From: Niastella koreensis GR20-10
GTDB taxonomy: Bacteria > Bacteroidota > Bacteroidia > Chitinophagales > Chitinophagaceae
Assembly (NCBI RefSeq): GCF_000246855.1
Contig: NC_016609.1
Location: 3,100,001-3,164,000 of the forward strand
Direction of reading: 5' to 3'
Length of the DNA stretch: 64,000 nt
In this document: piece after piece, positions 40,618 through 49,015 of the stretch
Layout of the letters: each line of letters starts with the position of its first letter
How positions within the stretch are numbered: the stretch's first letter is position 1
The notes under the pieces: model-generated
What the model was told of the DNA's origin: nothing
Seen by the model: only the letters and a program-made list of their open reading frames with translations
Database searches by the model: none
Translations under genes and position numbers: made by a program

Positions 40618-40977
40618 TTACTCTTTTGTCATCACTTTTTTGCGGTGTTTGGTGCCCCATTTATACAACTCCGAGATCAGGTCGTCCAACGACTCGCCAT
40701 ATTCAGTCAATGAATATTCCACTACTACCGGAACGGAGTCGTACACGGTGCGCTTTATCAGTTTGTTCATTTCCAGGTCACGTAATTCTTTTGACAACAT
40801 ACGGTCTGTTATTTTAGGAATGTCTTTGGCTATTTCGCTGAACCTTTTGTTGCCAAACTGTAATGATATTATGATCGGTAATTTCCATTTACCGCTTAAT
40901 ACGCTGATGGCGTCTGATACCGGTAAGATCAGTCCCAGACATTTATGGTATTCCTTTCCTTCTTTTTTTGTTGACAT
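40618..40977 (-). CDS. HxlR family transcriptional regulator
   Basis: A 119-aa winged-helix protein with the HxlR signature: AISVLSGKWKLPIIISLQFG, RFSEIAKDIPKITDRMLSKE, LRDLEMNKLIKRTVY, VVEYSLTEYGESLDDLI. Members usually sense reactive electrophiles through cysteine; the lone Cys here is near residue 13 (KCLGLILPV). It is divergent from an azoreductase gene over a striking operator array and almost certainly represses or activates it. Confidence 0.9.
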   Translation of the reverse strand: MSTKKEGKEYHKCLGLILPVSDAISVLSGKWKLPIIISLQFGNKRFSEIAKDIPKITDRMLSKELRDLEMNKLIKRTVYDSVPVVVEYSLTEYGESLDDLISELYKWGTKHRKKVMTKE

Positions 40978-41010
40978 GTTGTTGCTTTTTTATTGTCCTG
41001 CTATATTCTG

Positions 41011-41098
41011 GTATAGTGCTATCCATGCGTATAGTGCTATATCTCCGGATAGTACTATACACCCGTATAGTACTTACAAATGTATAGTAAAGGTACAT
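41011..41098. promoter_or_regulatory. Tandem operator array of 18-bp palindromic units
   Basis: Units start at 41011, 41029, 41047, 41065 and 41082, each GTATAGTRCTAT plus six bases; spacing is 18, 18, 18 and 17. The cores ATAGTGCTAT or ATAGTACTAT are palindromic (41013-41022, 41031-41040, 41049-41058), degrading in units 4 and 5. The array fills the gap between the HxlR and azoreductase genes and overlaps their promoter regions. Confidence 0.8.
41077..41084 (-). promoter_or_regulatory. Candidate -7 box of the HxlR gene (TACATTTG)
   Basis: Perfect TAnnTTTG match on the minus strand inside the operator array. Transcription would start near 41073 and pass through units 1-3 as a leader of about 95 bases. 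Confidence 0.4.
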
Positions 41099-41105
41099 AG
41101 CTTTG
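41098..41105 (+). promoter_or_regulatory. Candidate -7 box of the azoreductase gene (TAGCTTTG)
   Basis: Perfect TAnnTTTG match immediately after the operator array and 55 bases before the ATG at 41160. The -33 region falls within the last array unit, so a bound regulator would block or recruit polymerase. Confidence 0.5.
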
Positions 41106-41159
41106 TTGTACAAAACAAAACACGGTTTAATACTCAGGCAATAACTAAAATTGATTAAG

Positions 41160-41768
41160 ATGAAAAAGATACTGAACATAGTGTCGAGCGCTAAAGGAAA
41201 CAACTCCTTCAGCATTAAATTATCTAACGCTATTATTGACAAATTGTTAGCGGCTTACCCCGGCAGCCAGGTAAAAACTCACGACCTGACCGCCAATCCG
41301 CTGCCGCATTTACACGAGAACCAGTTGAATGCGTTTTTTACTCCGGAGGAAAAACGTACCGACAGTCATAAACAACTGGTTGATTACTCTGACCAGGCTA
41401 TCCAGGACCTGAAAGATGCCGATATTGTGGTGATTGGTGTGCCTTTTTACAATTTCAATATTCCTTCTGCCTTAAAAGCATGGGTAGATCATATTGTACG
41501 GGGTGGCATTACCTTTAAATATGAAAATGGAGCGCCACAAGGGCTGGTTACCAATAAAAAAGTATACCTGGCCATGGCAAGCGGCGGAGTTTATTCGGAT
41601 GGCCCCATGAAACAGTATGATTTTGCAGAACCATTTCTGCGATTCATCCTGTCGTTTATCGGGTTGAATGATATCACCACTTTCCGGGTTGAAGGAACGG
41701 CGTACCCTGATCTGGCAGATGCGGCGTTTCCCAAAGCTGTGGAAGCGGTGAATGAGTATGCCTTCTAA
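41160..41768 (+). CDS. azoR: FMN-dependent NADH-azoreductase (AzoR-like)
   Basis: A 202-aa flavodoxin-fold protein: MKKILNIVSSAKGNNSFSIK binds FMN phosphate, DADIVVIGVPFYNFNIPSALK is the typical MYNF-like motif, then AWVDHIVRGGITFKY and LAMASGGVYSDGP. It should reduce quinones or azo compounds at the expense of NADH, acting in electrophile defence in the cytosol. ATG 41160 is preferred over a TTG nine bases upstream. It is divergent from HxlR, a common pairing. Confidence 0.9.
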   Translation: MKKILNIVSSAKGNNSFSIKLSNAIIDKLLAAYPGSQVKTHDLTANPLPHLHENQLNAFFTPEEKRTDSHKQLVDYSDQAIQDLKDADIVVIGVPFYNFNIPSALKAWVDHIVRGGITFKYENGAPQGLVTNKKVYLAMASGGVYSDGPMKQYDFAEPFLRFILSFIGLNDITTFRVEGTAYPDLADAAFPKAVEAVNEYAF

Positions 41769-41817
41769 TAGTAATGGTAAATTCAGGCATAATTAAAAGC
41801 GATGATAAATCATTAAA

Positions 41818-41850
41818 AACGCCGAACGCTTAACCCAAAACGCGGAACGA
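41818..41850. repeat. Short AACGC word array after the azoreductase
   Basis: AACGCCGAACGCTTAACC-type words (41818-41835) followed by AAAACGCGGAACGA. Same vocabulary as arrays at 39671, 42642 and 60611. It directly precedes a terminator hairpin. Confidence 0.55.
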
Positions 41851-41861
41851 AAAATACAATT

Positions 41862-41901
41862 GGGACCATCTTCGAGTTGGAACGAAGGCGGTCTCTTTTT
41901 G
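41862..41901 (+). terminator. Terminator-like hairpin downstream of the azoreductase
   Basis: GGGACCATCTTCG pairs with CGAAGGCGGTCTC (11 of 13 positions counting one G-T) and is followed by CTTTTTG. It lies 94 bases past the stop, after the word array. Confidence 0.6.
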
Positions 41902-41968
41902 TTTCGAATAAGCACTAATTCTTTCGTTTTGCTGTTTTTTGCGGCTTATAGAATGCAAAAAATAACCA

Positions 41969-41982
41969 TGCAAACGTTTGCG
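41969..41982. promoter_or_regulatory. LacI-type palindrome TGCAAACGTTTGCG
   Basis: GCAAACGTTTGC (41970-41981) is a perfect 12-bp palindrome centred on CG, the same core AAACGTTT as the operators of the pectate-lyase/LacI pair. It lies about 80 bases upstream of the FecI -7 box. The remaining bases of 41902-42077 hold no gene. Confidence 0.55.
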
Positions 41983-42050
41983 CAACCTTTTGAAAGTGAT
42001 GCAGCTTAAAAAAACTTAAACATTTGGTAAAACAACTTCTTTTATGGGCT

Positions 42051-42058
42051 TATATTTG
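42051..42058 (+). promoter_or_regulatory. Candidate -7 box of the fecI-like gene (TATATTTG)
   Basis: Perfect TAnnTTTG match 19 bases before the ATG at 42078. A TTTG at 42023-42026 is 24 bases upstream, somewhat far for a -33 box. Confidence 0.5.
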
Positions 42059-42077
42059 GTTGGTAAGTTTGCGCCAT

Positions 42078-42644
42078 ATGAATTTTCAACCAATTGTTCC
42101 CGACGACGGAGAATTGTTACTGCAATTGAGAAAAGGGGACCGAATTGCTTTTGATGAACTCTTTAATCGCTTTGCCGAACCCATCCACACGTATGTAAAA
42201 ATGCGTTTGAATGGTTCGGAAGAGGCCGATGACGTGCTGCAGGAAGTATTTATACGACTGTGGAATAAACGTCAGAGTATTGTTATTCATACCTCTTTCC
42301 GTAATTACTTATATACTATTGTTCAACATTGTATCTGCGACCATCAGCGGGCATCTAAACGAAAAAGGTATACTTTAACGGCTGAAATGCCCGATCATAC
42401 CGAAGAACGCCCCCAGCCTGACGAGCAATACCAATACAAACAGGTTTATCACATCTGGAAGAACGCCACCAACAAATTACCCGGACAAATGCGCCGGATC
42501 TATTCCATGAAGAATGAAGAGCAACTTTCGGTAAAGGAGATCGCTTCAGAACTGCAGCTGAGCGAGCAAACCGTAAAAAACCAATTGCATACGGCCGGGC
42601 AACGGATTGTAAAAATGTTGCGCCAGGTGCAGGCGTTTTTTTGA
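42078..42644 (+). CDS. ECF sigma factor (FecI-like, Bacteroidetes family)
   Basis: The protein is 188 aa from ATG 42078; an upstream TTG would add 18 residues. Region 2: LLLQLRKGDRIAFDELFNRF, ADDVLQEVFIRLWNKR and FRNYLYTIVQHCICDHQR. Region 4: LPGQMRRIYSMKNEEQLS, VKEIASELQLSEQTVKNQLH. It should direct transcription of the SusC/SusD operon downstream when released by the FecR anti-sigma. The TGA stop is followed without gap by a word-repeat array, leaving 268 bases before FecR. Confidence 0.9.
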   Translation: MNFQPIVPDDGELLLQLRKGDRIAFDELFNRFAEPIHTYVKMRLNGSEEADDVLQEVFIRLWNKRQSIVIHTSFRNYLYTIVQHCICDHQRASKRKRYTLTAEMPDHTEERPQPDEQYQYKQVYHIWKNATNKLPGQMRRIYSMKNEEQLSVKEIASELQLSEQTVKNQLHTAGQRIVKMLRQVQAFF

Positions 42645-42815
42645 CGCGGAACGCTTAAGGCAGAAGGCAGAAGGCTTAAGGCTTAAGGCTTAAGGCTTAA
42701 GGCTTAAGGCTTAAGGCTTAAGGCTTAAGGCAGAAGATTTCCGGCGACGCAAGGTAATTATTAATTTAAAAGTTCGCGAGCCCTATTTGCCGTTTGCCGT
42801 TTCACGTTTGCCGGT
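42642..42815. repeat. Composite repeat in the fecI-fecR gap, with GGCTTAA x 8
   Basis: The sigma stop TGA (42642-42644) starts the array: CGCGGAACGCTTAAGGCAG, then eight perfect tandem copies of GGCTTAA (42673-42728), then GGCAGAAG. A core-like segment follows, ending TTCGCGAGCC (42769-42778), whose reverse complement GGCTCGCGAA matches the start of cores C and D. Beyond it are TGCCGTT words (42785-42812). The rest of the gap to 42912 has no gene. Confidence 0.85.
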
Positions 42816-42912
42816 CCCATTATGACCAAATTGTTAACTCCCGTTTTTTTCTAAATTCCCTCTAGTACCAATTCATTTCTTTAACCGTCTATTAACAAAA
42901 GCTATTTTTTGC

Positions 42913-43761
42913 ATGCCCCGTAACTCAAGGCGACATAAGAAGAATCTCAGTAATCAGGATGCGCAATGGCAGCAGGCATGGCATTCACCCGATCAAATGG
43001 GCATGCAGAAAAAGCAAATATTGCTGAACAGCATCAATGACCGGATCGACAACCGCCGTCGTCAGAAAAAGCAATTGTTCTTTATAGGAATGAGCGCCGT
43101 AGCTGCCATTGTGGTAGCCATCTTTTTCAAGATGCCTGGCAGCACCGCTGGTGTAACCACCAACGCCTGGCAGGAACTGACCAGCGCAGGCAGTTCAAAA
43201 AAGATCCTGTTGGAAGATGGATCTGTAGTTTGGCTGGCGCCCAATTCATCAGTAAAGGTGTATACAAACTTTTTAAAGAAGCGTACCACCGTTCTGGCTA
43301 AAGGATCTGCATTTTTCAGTGTGGCTAAGAACGCCGAACGTCCCTTTACCATTGGGGTTAACCGGCAACTGGTTACTGTTGTAGGAACTGCTTTTACCAT
43401 TCATAAACTGGATTCGGTTGATCTGCAGCTGACCGTTAAAGAAGGTAAAGTAGCCCTGAATAACCCCAGCGGTATTCAACTGGTAACAGCCGGCCAGCAG
43501 GTAATTACTTCACAGGCAAATACCAGCCTGGTACAGGTAATTGACCCCGCTGCGGCAGACTGGTGGTTACATGCACAGATGCGGTTACAGAATATTACAT
43601 TGGGAGAATTGCTGAACAGAATAGAAACATATTACCAGGTTAAGCTAACGCACGGCACTATAAACAGGAATGAAAAAGTGACGCTTACCTGGGACCTGAC
43701 GATTTCCTTGCAGGAAAATTTAATGGTGCTGAACACATTGACCGGCTACAAGATCCACTAA
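42913..43761 (+). CDS. FecR-type anti-sigma factor
   Basis: A 282-aa protein with a short cytosolic N-terminus, one membrane segment (residues about 55-72, LFFIGMSAVAAIVVAIFF) and a periplasmic FecR domain: KKILLEDGSVVWLAPNSSVK, RTTVLAKGSAFFSVAKNAER, VVGTAFTIHKL and the C-terminal DUF4974 region (LGELLNRIETYYQVKL). It transmits the signal from the SusC N-terminal domain to the sigma factor. Length is a little short of the usual 320-400. Confidence 0.88.
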   Translation: MPRNSRRHKKNLSNQDAQWQQAWHSPDQMGMQKKQILLNSINDRIDNRRRQKKQLFFIGMSAVAAIVVAIFFKMPGSTAGVTTNAWQELTSAGSSKKILLEDGSVVWLAPNSSVKVYTNFLKKRTTVLAKGSAFFSVAKNAERPFTIGVNRQLVTVVGTAFTIHKLDSVDLQLTVKEGKVALNNPSGIQLVTAGQQVITSQANTSLVQVIDPAAADWWLHAQMRLQNITLGELLNRIETYYQVKLTHGTINRNEKVTLTWDLTISLQENLMVLNTLTGYKIH

Positions 43762-43824
43762 CCTCCTTATCAATCAACAGTTCATTTTTCTGCTGAAAAG
43801 CGGACAGGCATTGTATTGTTTATA

Positions 43825-46800
43825 ATGTATATGAAATATATGAAATACTCTAAACTATGTAAGGTATTTACTGCACTTGCACTGCTGCTGATGACAGGTA
43901 TGATGCAGCTGCATGCGCAGAAAGCGCAATTGCATTACCGGCATGCCCCCGGTAACCTTGCTGCAATTGCAGAGGATTTTGGCCGGGTATTTAATGTGAA
44001 ACTGGCTTATGCAAATGATGAACTGTCGGCTGTAAAGGTGCCCGGTGCTTCTTATGAAGCAGGCAGTGTGGGTGAATTATTGAACATGGTATTGGCGCCC
44101 GGTGGTTTTGCAGCTACTGCTGCCGGTAACAGCTGGGTGATTAAAAAGAGTGAGGCGCCTAAAAAAGCACCCACTATGGTATTGAAAGGTATTGTTACAG
44201 AAGGCGGAATTCCTTTACCCGGCGCTACTGTAGTTATTAAACAGGAAGGACAAAGGCAGGTGATTGCCATTGCCGATGACGGCGGCCGTTTCAGCAAAAC
44301 CCTTCCTGCTATTGCAGAAGGATTTGTTGAGATCTCCGCGGTTGGTTATCAACCGGTGAAAAAGAAATTCCCTGCTGAAGCGCAACCCTCATTAAGCATT
44401 GTATTGCAGAAAGACGATCAGCAAATGCAGAATGTGGTAGTGACCGCATTAGGTATTAAAAAATCTGAACGGTCGCTGGGTTATGCGCTTACCAAAGTGG
44501 ATAGCACGCAGCTGACCCAGGCTGCCAGTTTAAACTGGACGGATGCGCTCTCCGGTAAAGTAGCCGGTTTAAACCTGATCCGTTCCGGTTCAGGCCCTGC
44601 CGCTTCCGCAAAAATTATTCTCCGCGGCGAAAACAACCTCACCGGTGATAACGAAGCGCTCATTGTAGTGGATGGTGTGGTGATCAACAATAGTAGTGGT
44701 AAACGTTCTGCCAACAAAAGCGACCAGGTGTATGCTACGGGTTCCGATAACCTGCCGGCTGACTACGGCAGTTCGTTGAACGATCTTAATCCGCAGGATA
44801 TTGAAAGCGTATCTGTATTGAAGGGACCTGCTGCTTCGGCCCTGTATGGTTTGCGGGCGGCAAACGGCGCCATCATTATCACCACCAAAGCTGCAGCCCA
44901 GAAAAAGAAAGGCCATTTTACCATTCGCTATACCGCCAATGGAAGCATGGAGGAAGTGAACCGGTATCCCGATATGCAATATGAATATGGACAGGGTTTG
45001 GGCGGGGCTCAATATTATTCTTACGGCACCACCGAAGATGGCGCCAGCACCAGCGGTACCAGCTCTGCTTATGGACCTAAGTTCGATGGTCAAATGTTTT
45101 ACCAGTACGATCCCGTGCGGCAGGCTGTTGGTACAGAGCGCACTCCCTGGAGGCCTTACGATAATATCAACGATTTTTGGAACAAGGGCTATGACATGAG
45201 GCACAGCCTTAGCATAGACGGCAAAATTGGTGAAACCGGCGTCCGCCTCAGTGGAGGTACGGAAAATAACAACTGGATTGTTCCCAACACCGGGTTCACG
45301 CGTAGAAACCTTTCCTTATCTACCACTTCAGACATTACTAAAAAATTAAAACTTTCTACCAAAATAAACTATGGCTGGCGCGGTAGTGATAACCTGCCCG
45401 CTGCAGGCTATGGAAACCAGTCCCTTATGTACTGGTATATTTTCTGGCAGCCCAGTGCGGATTATAACTGGCTGCGCAATTACTGGCGCGGTGGTGGAGA
45501 TGGCAGCATTTACAAGGATACCAGCTTATACCGGACCATCCAGTTCCCGTTCTCTTCTTTCCCTGAAAACCCATTTGCCATCGTAAATGAGTTTCTGAAC
45601 AAAACAAGAAGAAATAACGTAACCGGCAACGTAACCCTGAACTACCAGCTTACCAAAGACCTGAGCTTTTTGCTGCGTGGCAACCTTGACTGGATGAACG
45701 ATAAACGGGAGCAGGACCGGCCTTATGATGCGGGTTCCCGACTGCCCAGAGGTTCCATCAGACAACAGAACATCCATAGCTGGGAAAAAAGTTTCGACTT
45801 CATGGCAAAGTATACTAAAGAACTAAGCCATGATATGAGACTGGGTGTAACCGTTGGAGGCAGCCAGTTGAGAAATGAGTATAATAAATCGGATATCAGG
45901 GCCGACGGATTAATATGGCCCGACTCATTGAAGGGCGCCAGTCCCTATCCCCAGATCTATAACCTGAACAACGCTTTGTTTGGGTTGACTTATTTCCCTG
46001 ATACAAGCCGTTACCAGATTAACAGTTTATACGGAGTTGTAAATCTCAGTTATAAAAATTACCTGTTTGCAGAATTAACGGCCCGGCAGGACTGGAACAG
46101 TGTACTGGCCAGCCCGGTAAGAACGAACGGTGTAGGATTTTTCTATCCTTCTTTGAACACCAGTTTCATTTTGTCGGAAGTTGCCAAACTGCCACATGAG
46201 ATCAGCTATGCCAAGTTAAGGGCCTCGGTTGCCGGGGTTGGTAGTGGTGGTACCACGCCATACAGAACTGCCTTTACTTATGGTACAGCAGTAAACGGGG
46301 GGATTTATCCGGACAGTTCTCAGTCAGCTCCAAGCATTCTGCCCAACCCTAATTTGAAACCGCTTATTACTACCACCTATGAGTTCGGTACAGAAATGCA
46401 GTTCCTCAATGGCAGAATAGGATTGGATGTGGCTGTGTACTTTGGAAATACCAGGCACCAGATCCTTACCAGAGCAATAGATGCTTCTTCCGGTTACAAT
46501 TCTTCAATTATCAATGCAGGAAGGGTTAGGAACAACGGGATTGAAATACAGGTGAATGCCAAACCCATTACAACCAAAAGCGGTTTTAGCTGGAGCCTTT
46601 TCGGAACTTTTTCCCGCAACCAGAACAGGATCATGTCTATGCCGGATAGCATGGTGTTACTACGAGCCGGTAATATAGCCAGCGGACAAATTGTGGCAAC
46701 CGTAGGTGGCAAAATGGGCGATCTGTATGGGTTGGGTTATCAGCGCAGTCCTGATGGACAGGTGGTTTATGACCCTGCGACCGGGTTCCCCAAAATTACA

Positions 46801-47367
46801 AGTAATATCATTTACCTGGGAAATACCACGCCTAAATACAAATTCAGCCTTGGTAACAATTTCCGTTATAAGAACTTTAGTTTAAATGTGTTGTTCGACG
46901 CACAGATTGGCGCTGTGGCTTACTCGCTAACCCATTACAAAATGGTAGAACAGGGTAAATTGAAAAGTACCCTACCGGGCAGGTATAATGGCATTATTGG
47001 CAATGGCGTGGTACAAAACCCGGATGGGTCTTACCGCAAAAATGATGTGGTGGCTACCGATGTTGACCAGTATTATCAATATAGTATGGGCAGTTACAAT
47101 GCAGAGGGAAGCACTTTCAGTACTGACTTTGTAAAATTCCGCGAAGCTAATTTGAGCTACACATTTAAACCAACGTTGCTGAAAAAGATTGGTTTATCAT
47201 CAGCAAGCATAGGTATTTACGGTCGCGACCTGTTCATCTGGAGTCCCTGGCCAATCTTCGATCCTGAATTTGGCACCCTGCAGGGATCGGATATTGTAAC
47301 TGGTTTTGAAACCGGACAGTTTCCTTCTACCCGTAGTATGGGCTTTCAATTATCAATCGGATTATAA
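43825..47367 (+). CDS. SusC/RagA family TonB-linked outer membrane receptor with STN domain
   Basis: A 1180-aa protein. Signal peptide (cleavage near LHAQ), then a secretin/TonB short N-terminal (STN) domain at about 30-110 (LHYRHAPGNLAAIAEDFGRV), which marks transducers that speak to FecR. Next come a carboxypeptidase-regulatory domain (about 120-190; LKGIVTEGGIPLPGATVVIK), the plug (VVTALGIKKSERSLGYA, ADYGSSLNDLNPQDIESVSV) and a 22-strand barrel. It should import a ligand bound by the SusD partner using TonB energy. The ATG at 43825 follows an in-frame TTG; the start among several close ATGs is uncertain. Confidence 0.93.
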   Translation: MYMKYMKYSKLCKVFTALALLLMTGMMQLHAQKAQLHYRHAPGNLAAIAEDFGRVFNVKLAYANDELSAVKVPGASYEAGSVGELLNMVLAPGGFAATAAGNSWVIKKSEAPKKAPTMVLKGIVTEGGIPLPGATVVIKQEGQRQVIAIADDGGRFSKTLPAIAEGFVEISAVGYQPVKKKFPAEAQPSLSIVLQKDDQQMQNVVVTALGIKKSERSLGYALTKVDSTQLTQAASLNWTDALSGKVAGLNLIRSGSGPAASAKIILRGENNLTGDNEALIVVDGVVINNSSGKRSANKSDQVYATGSDNLPADYGSSLNDLNPQDIESVSVLKGPAASALYGLRAANGAIIITTKAAAQKKKGHFTIRYTANGSMEEVNRYPDMQYEYGQGLGGAQYYSYGTTEDGASTSGTSSAYGPKFDGQMFYQYDPVRQAVGTERTPWRPYDNINDFWNKGYDMRHSLSIDGKIGETGVRLSGGTENNNWIVPNTGFTRRNLSLSTTSDITKKLKLSTKINYGWRGSDNLPAAGYGNQSLMYWYIFWQPSADYNWLRNYWRGGGDGSIYKDTSLYRTIQFPFSSFPENPFAIVNEFLNKTRRNNVTGNVTLNYQLTKDLSFLLRGNLDWMNDKREQDRPYDAGSRLPRGSIRQQNIHSWEKSFDFMAKYTKELSHDMRLGVTVGGSQLRNEYNKSDIRADGLIWPDSLKGASPYPQIYNLNNALFGLTYFPDTSRYQINSLYGVVNLSYKNYLFAELTARQDWNSVLASPVRTNGVGFFYPSLNTSFILSEVAKLPHEISYAKLRASVAGVGSGGTTPYRTAFTYGTAVNGGIYPDSSQSAPSILPNPNLKPLITTTYEFGTEMQFLNGRIGLDVAVYFGNTRHQILTRAIDASSGYNSSIINAGRVRNNGIEIQVNAKPITTKSGFSWSLFGTFSRNQNRIMSMPDSMVLLRAGNIASGQIVATVGGKMGDLYGLGYQRSPDGQVVYDPATGFPKITSNIIYLGNTTPKYKFSLGNNFRYKNFSLNVLFDAQIGAVAYSLTHYKMVEQGKLKSTLPGRYNGIIGNGVVQNPDGSYRKNDVVATDVDQYYQYSMGSYNAEGSTFSTDFVKFREANLSYTFKPTLLKKIGLSSASIGIYGRDLFIWSPWPIFDPEFGTLQGSDIVTGFETGQFPSTRSMGFQLSIGL

Positions 47368-47406
47368 TTATTGTAAAAATCTTATCAATAATAAACGAAT
47401 AAAGGG

Positions 47407-48993
47407 ATGAGAAAGAACTTAATAATTGTATGTATGGTGTTGATGGCTGTGCCAACACTGTATTCATGCAAAAAGGGATTTGATAAGTTGAATACAGATC
47501 CTATCAGTTTTTTGAGCACTACGCCTGCCAAACTGCTGGCGCCCGCGCTGGTAAACTCACTAACGGCAGGTATGGTGCGTAACAGGAGCTTTAACAATGA
47601 ACTGATGCAGGTAACCGTATCGCAAAGCGATGGAGACAACACGGTGTTCAGATACGCTTTCAAAAACAGCCAGTCGGATTATTTATGGAACAGCTGGTAT
47701 TTGCAGCTGACTGACTTTAAACTGATAGATAGCCTGGCACGTGGATACGGAAAAGATAATGTTATCAACGCCTCTTACCAGGGTATTGGAAAAATATGCA
47801 AAGCATGGCTGTTCTCGAATCTTACAGATATCTATGGCGATATCCCCTACTCCCAGGCGCTGCAGGGCGATGCAAACCTGGCCCACCCTAATGTAACACC
47901 AGCCTTTGACCGGCAAAAAGACATTTATCTTGACCTGTTTGATCAGTTGGAGCAGGCCAACATCCTGCTTTCCAAAGGCGATACCATAGGAAAAACCAGC
48001 GATCCCGTTTACTTTGGAGATCCAGCCAAATGGAGAAAATTTGCCAATTCATTATACCTGCGCCTGCTGTTACGCATCTCGGGTAAAGCAGATGTACAAC
48101 AGCAATGTATTGCCAAAATAAAACAGATAGCAGAGAACCCCGCTCAATATCCCATTTTTCAAAGCAATGCAGACTGCGCCAGGTTACTTTGGAATGGTGG
48201 TACCAGCACTACTGATCCTTATACCAACCCTTATGTAACAGCGGTTCGTGTTCAGGATTTTCGTGCTCCGGCTGTTTGCAGTTTCTTTTTAGATTACCTG
48301 ACTACCTGGGCCGACCCACGTGTGGTTTCCAACACGCCCTATGGTTCAGGCGGCATAGGACGGTTGGGTATTTCACAGGCCAGTGGCGGAGGATTTTTTG
48401 GGGTAAAAAGCGGTTATTCGCCCGGGACAGGCGATCTGAAAGGTTGTTATTTTCAAAGCTATGATAATACCAGTACCGGTGGGGTTTGGTCGCTGCAGCA
48501 AAATCCGTGGACAGGTATTCTGATGCAATATTCCGAAGTACAGTTTATCCTGGCGGAAGCGGTAGTAAAAGGTTGGATCAGCGGCAATGCACAAACGTAT
48601 TGGAACCAGGGCATAGCATCTGCCATCAATTATTGGGTACCTGCTTTTCCTGAAAGTACTACTTCTACTCAATTTACCACGCATATCGCGAACCTGGCTG
48701 CCGGCAGTGAGATCTGGAATGATGCGCTTTCCCTGGATGAAAAAATGGAAATGATCCACTTACAAAAATACTATGCGTTGTTTTTGACCGATCTGCAACA
48801 GTGGTTTGAATACAGACGCACAGGACACCCTGTACTGCCCAAAGGACAAGGTTTAGCAAACGGCGGTGTAATGCCTGCACGACTGGTTTACCCGGTGTAT
48901 TTACAGGCTGCCAACCCAACAAACTATAAAAATGCGGTAGCTGCGCAGGGCCCTGATGAAATAAGTACCCAGGTTTGGTGGCAACGCCCTTAA
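47407..48993 (+). CDS. SusD/RagB family surface lipoprotein
   Basis: A 528-aa protein with a lipoprotein signal (LYSC at residues about 18-21). SusD-like features: FDKLNTDPISFLSTTPAKLL, YQGIGKICKAWLFSNLTDIY, GDIPYSQALQG and the C-terminal WFEYRRTGHPVLPKG. The sequence type is nearer the SusD-like 2 group. It caps the SusC barrel and captures the ligand. It lies 39 bases after SusC. Confidence 0.92.
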   Translation: MRKNLIIVCMVLMAVPTLYSCKKGFDKLNTDPISFLSTTPAKLLAPALVNSLTAGMVRNRSFNNELMQVTVSQSDGDNTVFRYAFKNSQSDYLWNSWYLQLTDFKLIDSLARGYGKDNVINASYQGIGKICKAWLFSNLTDIYGDIPYSQALQGDANLAHPNVTPAFDRQKDIYLDLFDQLEQANILLSKGDTIGKTSDPVYFGDPAKWRKFANSLYLRLLLRISGKADVQQQCIAKIKQIAENPAQYPIFQSNADCARLLWNGGTSTTDPYTNPYVTAVRVQDFRAPAVCSFFLDYLTTWADPRVVSNTPYGSGGIGRLGISQASGGGFFGVKSGYSPGTGDLKGCYFQSYDNTSTGGVWSLQQNPWTGILMQYSEVQFILAEAVVKGWISGNAQTYWNQGIASAINYWVPAFPESTTSTQFTTHIANLAAGSEIWNDALSLDEKMEMIHLQKYYALFLTDLQQWFEYRRTGHPVLPKGQGLANGGVMPARLVYPVYLQAANPTNYKNAVAAQGPDEISTQVWWQRP

Positions 48994-49015
48994 GCAGATC
49001 AACACTAAAAAAATC

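Noticed and set aside
41011-41098. CRISPR or small satellite array
   Set aside because: Units of 17-18 bp without unique spacers, located between divergent regulator and target genes; an operator array is the better reading.
42673-42728. CRISPR array
   Set aside because: The repeat unit is seven bases with no spacers, so it is a simple tandem repeat.
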